Below, piece by piece: positions 39,551 to 44,231 of a DNA stretch of 44,231 nt (positions within the stretch are counted from its first letter, which is position 1; each line of letters starts with the position of its first letter). The position numbers and the translations under genes were made by a program. The DNA is taken from the NCBI GenBank assembly GCA_033557835.1, contig JAWQRO010000290.1, forward strand, positions 1 through 44,231. Direction: 5' to 3'. This stretch comes from Helochares maculicollis (taxonomy: Eukaryota > Arthropoda > Insecta > Coleoptera > Hydrophilidae). The notes under the pieces were generated by a model. The model was not told where the DNA came from. It saw only the letters and a program-made list of their open reading frames with translations, and ran no database searches.

Positions 39551-39734
39551 ATAATGTTTAAGCTGATGACTTTACGTTATCCTCAGTTTCGTTTGTTTGA
39601 ATCTTAGAATTATCATAGATTTTATTCACATACATCAATTTGTAACCTTTTTAATGTAGTATGAAAATTTGTTGATAGATATGGAATAGAAAATTTCAGC
39701 TTTTTAGTATTTAGTTAAAATAATCAGATCAAAA
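39551..39734. repeat. 184-bp tandem duplication, copy 1
   Basis: Begins ATAATGTTTAAGCTGATGAC and is followed without a gap by a second copy. No coding frame is involved. Confidence 0.95.
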
Positions 39735-39918
39735 ATAATGTTTAAGCTGATGACTTTACGTTATCCTCAGTTTCGTTTGTTTGAATTTTAGAATTATCAT
39801 AGATTTTATTCACATATATCAATTTGTAACCTTTTTAATGTAGTATGAAAATTTGTTGATAGATATGGAATAGAAAATTTCAGCTTTTTAGTATTTAGTT
39901 AAAATAATCAGATCAAAA
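39735..39918. repeat. 184-bp tandem duplication, copy 2
   Basis: Head-to-tail with copy 1 at a constant offset of 184 bases. Only two differences were found by eye (C to T in GAATCTTAGAAT, and C to T in CACATACATC), about 99% identity. The shared AAAATA at the junction is a possible microhomology. It is either a recent tandem duplication or, since only two copies are present, an assembly artefact. Confidence 0.95.
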
Positions 39919-42900
39919 ATACTTAACTTAAATCATGACTAAACTTAATAGTTTTTTCTGTCATTCTGACAAACAGAGCATAAGTAAAGTAATGTAATAT
40001 TATTATACAAAAGTAAACTGACTCTTAAATAGAAGAATTTTATGGCATTGACTATGCAAAAACAGGAAGGTTTCTTTAAATGAAACCAGATTATCTGCTT
40101 CTTCTTTACATTTTATACATTTTATCTACTAGTCACTAATTTATGACGTAATACTTTCCCTAATCTCTCAGTCCCTTGACTTTGTTTTATATTTAATGTT
40201 GAAATATTTAAAAACTGATATTTTATTCTGAAATCTGATAAGAACTATCGTTTATAACTTATTATTAAGAATGCTATAGTATCTATTATTGTAAAACTAG
40301 TTCACCCGCATTGTTTCAGGTACGAGATTATAATCTTCTTCTTCCCGGAAACTATTGATAATTTTATTTTATCTAGAGAATAGAGAAGAGATAAACTAGC
40401 CTAAAATACAAACAGACAAGTTCGATGAAATTTTATATTAACTGACAGTAAGGGGACAAAAAATTGTTAATCCCACTTAACGACGATTTTTGTAAAACAT
40501 TTGATTTATAAGAACCAAACACATCAGTTTCACTATTTATTTAATTCAAGTTCTTGTATATATAATCTATTATAGATTTTTATCATACAATGATAGCAAG
40601 GCTAATTTTAGATAAACAAGAAATTATTGTAAGTTTTTAATATTTAACTTCCTCTTCTTTTTCTTAAAATAATGAATAGTAAAAAATGGCAAATCTTTTG
40701 ACTTTTTATAGTTTAACCAGCATTTCAATTTTCTGATATGTAGCGTCTATAGTCAATGAGATAATGATACCTTAAGCAACCGATTACTCCATCAGGTACA
40801 ATGTTTTAGAAAATAGTCAGATATGAACTGATAGATTCAGCATGTTTTAAGATAAATGTGCCTCTACATCAGACAAAAATTTAGCCGCCAATTGATGCCT
40901 TTGCTGTATAAAATTTAGAAAATGTGCAAATGTTAAGATTGAATGAAGATTTTTAAAGTTACATATTTGTATCTATGATATGCTCAGCTTATAGTTATAA
41001 AAGTTGTTACAAAGATTTCCGTTTAGAAATGGCAGTTCTTAAATTCCACCAGTATTCGATACTTACTTTATAACAGCAATGTTCCTAGGAAGTGCTTTTT
41101 AAAGGTTGGACTGAGTCAGTCAGATAAACAAGACACTATATAATACATTGAATCCAGTGCGCCTATTTGCAAATAACTCTTAAAATTATTATATAACTTA
41201 TGTGTGTAAGAAGAAACATAACATACATTCAGTTTAAGAGCAGTACAGATTATAAGCTCAGTTAACATTGATACCACGTTAGTCTTGATTTGTTTAATTG
41301 GCGATCGAAAACAAGAAGACTTTTTATTTATTATTATTGTATTTCTTTGTATACATTTTTTCAAATCAATCAAACCGCTGAAATGTTTGTAGAAACCAAA
41401 TAAAATCATATAAAAACTGCTTTAAAATAATAGTACATCTCATAATATTTATTTATATCAATAATTCATCGTATGGCGATATAACGTAACTGCTTTCCGG
41501 GTGAAGTTTTCACAGGACAATAAAGATATAAATCGAAAAGAATGCCGAATCACATAAATCAACATCCTTATATAAACATAGCCGCTCTTACAATTATTAA
41601 TTCTAATTTAAATTCTGCTAAATATGTAAATTACATATCTTCTAATGATATCATAATTTCGAGGCGTGCGTGAAGCAGTCTTGCACGTAAATGGCATAAA
41701 ATGCAATACAGCCAACCCCGCGCCATCTTCTTAATTATAATATTCGCGATCTTGTATAGATCCATGGGAGATAATTGCGCTTCTATCCGTGCTGATATTA
41801 TTTATGGGTTTTTAATAAACTCCAACATTTCTGTCGTGGCGTTTGTGTGTTGTGCTACGTTATGTTGTAAAATATCGACTTGTAATTAATGTTTCAATTA
41901 CATAGAGGAAACAATAGATATTGGAGAACGTACGTACCTACAAGATGTTTCAGGTGATTGTAAACAATGCAACTATATTTCATTTCTTAATGCTCATCAG
42001 ATATGTTGGTTTTACGCCCATGTTTCATAAAATCACATAAATAGAGGAAAAATTCAGGTTGCCCCGGCCATATTTCAAATGTGTTGCTGCAATCTTACAT
42101 TCAGATATAGGGCATGCGTTTAGACAGGAAAAAAGCGTTATAATTGTTGCCTCGGGCTGCTAAGGTGTGAATAAGTTCTTGGCCTATAGTTTTGCGGTGA
42201 ATGCAGTTTACTTGTTAGATGACTTTTTCATAAAAAAATTGAAGCGAATGTAGTTTTAGTTATGCCTAAAAACTAGGTAAAATTGCATCACTGCAGATAA
42301 AATAAAATAATTTGCTTAATTAATTATTAAAATACAATTGAAAAAGTCGACTAAAGTGAGCCAATAAAATAGAAAATATGGATCAAAAATACAATCAAAA
42401 TATTATTTCTTTAGCGTTGGCTTCATGTAAGCAACTATTAGGTCAGCCAGCAAAAAACGATTTGACCATCGCCGGTGATTTCATTCAATCCACCCACGCA
42501 TCAAAAGGCCCCGCATCTGCATCTGGGAACTTCACAAAGCTCGTGACTTATAATTTTATTCATTTTTGTCTCGCGTCGAAATTTCGTGTAGAACACGGCC
42601 AAGTCGTGAGGAGCAAGGATATTTGAAAATTTCATTCATTCACCGAGAAAAGAATCTATTATACATTTAATGTAGACTGGCGTTTAAAAATTAATTTATT
42701 AATTAGACGTTGCGTGCATAATTAAACCTGTCATTTAAATAATAATGTGGTTGAAGTTATTTACACGGATATGCACGGCTTCACGCTTTAATTTTTCTTT
42801 TATTATAATATTACCATTTATAGTTTTCACGCGAATGTTGCTATATTTGCCTACATACTATTTAATTTTTTAATGTTAATGCTCTGCATACTTTTCTTAT

Positions 42901-44090
42901 ACAGCTTCGCTTCAGTCTATTTCATTTTAGCCAGGCAAATTGAGCTGAAGTATCTCATAGAAAAAAACAAAACTTTTTATAGCAATTATTAAAAAGAACA
43001 GAAAAATAAACTAATCGAAAATTGCATACTGAAGAAAATATTGTGTCCTCATCAAACAATTCCACAATTAATATCACAAATAATGCATCGTATCCCACAT
43101 GCCATTACAATAGACTTATTCATCATGATTCTAAATTAACTGTACCTTATGTGTGATTTCATATATATTCATTGATATTATAGTTTTTATGTCAAGTAAT
43201 AATAGATCTCTATAGAAAATAAGATATATAGGAAGTTTATTTAATGTATTGTTCATGCAGACGAAGGTTTAACTACACAACAATAATCAACTTAATTAAG
43301 CTGTATTAAATAGCGGATAAGTTTTTGAACAACCTCGAGGCAGGTGATCATTTGTTTATAGTACACTTATACAGGAAATATGTCCTGAAGACAAGAACTA
43401 GTCATAGTTCTGAAAATTACTTGATATTCCAGCATTAATGCAATACCACAGCTACGCTAACCAGAAAACTTTTTCAAAGATTGTTATGAACAAAGATGTA
43501 GTTCTAAATCAAACCGGCTCATTTGATAGAGAGACAGTAAAAGTATGTTGAGAAAATTTTTGATTTATCAGGTAGTATCATAACAACAACTGCAAATTGC
43601 AGCTAATTATAAATTTATAACAGTAAAAGTAATACTCACACCTTAAAGATCAACAGCTTATACCGCTGCTTAGGCGTTGTTAAATTATTTCTTGCAACAT
43701 AGTAGCAAATATTTGTTTTATTGTCAGCCATTAAGGCTGAATATTAATGTAGTCAAGATAGGTATGTATACAAATAAATAAGTGTTAATTGTCACTTGTT
43801 CAATGATACAATCTGCACTAAGGTTTACTTTATTGGGTATATGAGCGCGATGCTACTTTTACTTTAATAGTTTTCTTGATAGTCACTTATGGAGGTTCAT
43901 AAAACGAATTTCATCTTAAAGGTACGCTCTGCAATGTTTCAATGTTAAAATTAAAAATTGAAATTCTCGCTATCATGTCGCCAAATGAGCCTATGCTGTT
44001 AAAACCGCAGTCAGCAAGTAAGTCGATGCCAAGGATTTTGTTTAATGAAGATCTTTAAATATAAACGTCACTGCTAATGATGCTTCTTAT
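39919..44090. other. AT-rich non-coding DNA, no gene recognised
   Basis: No supported gene. Frames at 41116-41409 (minus), 41701-41889 (plus, with a hydrophobic N-terminus and several cysteines) and 42378-42626 (plus, 82 codons from an ATG) have no recognisable relatives and are in the size range expected by chance. A small hairpin (TCAGCC, ATTAA loop, GGCTGA) sits near 43724. Confidence 0.55.
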
Positions 44091-44183
44091 AAAATGAAGC
44101 GAAACCGTAAAGAATAATAGCAAATATAATATATGTAAGCTACTAAATAGCGTTTTATTCTTAAAACTTACACCAAACAAATA
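44091..44183 (+). repeat. dispersed repeat, copy B
   Basis: Partner of 32313-32404, about 80% identical with one gap, same strand. It shares AAAATGAAGCGAAAC and AGCTACTAAATAGCGTTTT. Similarity stops at about 44183, before the window ends, so copy B appears complete relative to copy A. Confidence 0.7.
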
Positions 44184-44231
44184 AAATACGCTATAAAAGT
44201 AAAATAATTATATAATTTATTTACATATATA

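Noticed and set aside
41701..41889. 62-codon frame with hydrophobic N-terminus and clustered cysteines, like a small secreted peptide
   Set aside because: Cysteine spacing fits no family I know, there is no clear cleavage site, and frames of this size are common here by chance.
42378..42626. 82-codon plus-strand frame starting at an ATG
   Set aside because: No recognisable domain, no splice or promoter context and no repeat relationship.

Overview
The window looks like gene-poor, A+T-rich nuclear DNA of an insect. The evidence is a degraded mariner element with Mellifera-subfamily termini and transposase, a second and more decayed mariner fragment, and a broken insect-style organic cation transporter (SLC22, major facilitator superfamily) copy. 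Order or species cannot be fixed from sequence alone. A beetle is possible, but that is a guess. I found no intact protein-coding gene, tRNA, rRNA or CRISPR array.

Layout: 1-11.5 kb is AT-rich non-coding DNA with a few patches of higher GC. At 11554-11658 there are five imperfect units of a 21-bp tandem repeat, followed by an unusual GC-rich islet (98 of 180 bases G or C by hand count at 11761-11940). At 15716-15920 lie three short frame-shifted pieces of a mariner transposase. From about 19.8 to 26.6 kb there is no open frame of 60 codons on either strand. At 32313-32404 begins a dispersed repeat whose second copy is at the right edge of the window (44091-44183). Just downstream of the first copy sits a mariner relic of about 1.07 kb (32486-33556). 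At 37150-38424, minus strand, is the SLC22-like pseudogene, with a nonsense codon, several frameshifts and deletions, and no visible introns. At 39551-39918 is a perfect-length 184-bp tandem duplication whose copies differ at two bases.

Nothing here works as an operon or shared pathway. The recognisable content is remnants: two mariner lineages of different age, one dead transporter copy and local duplications. I looked for an undescribed system and did not find one. The strongest points for a second look are the transporter pseudogene, the two-copy dispersed repeat, the 184-bp duplication and the GC islet.
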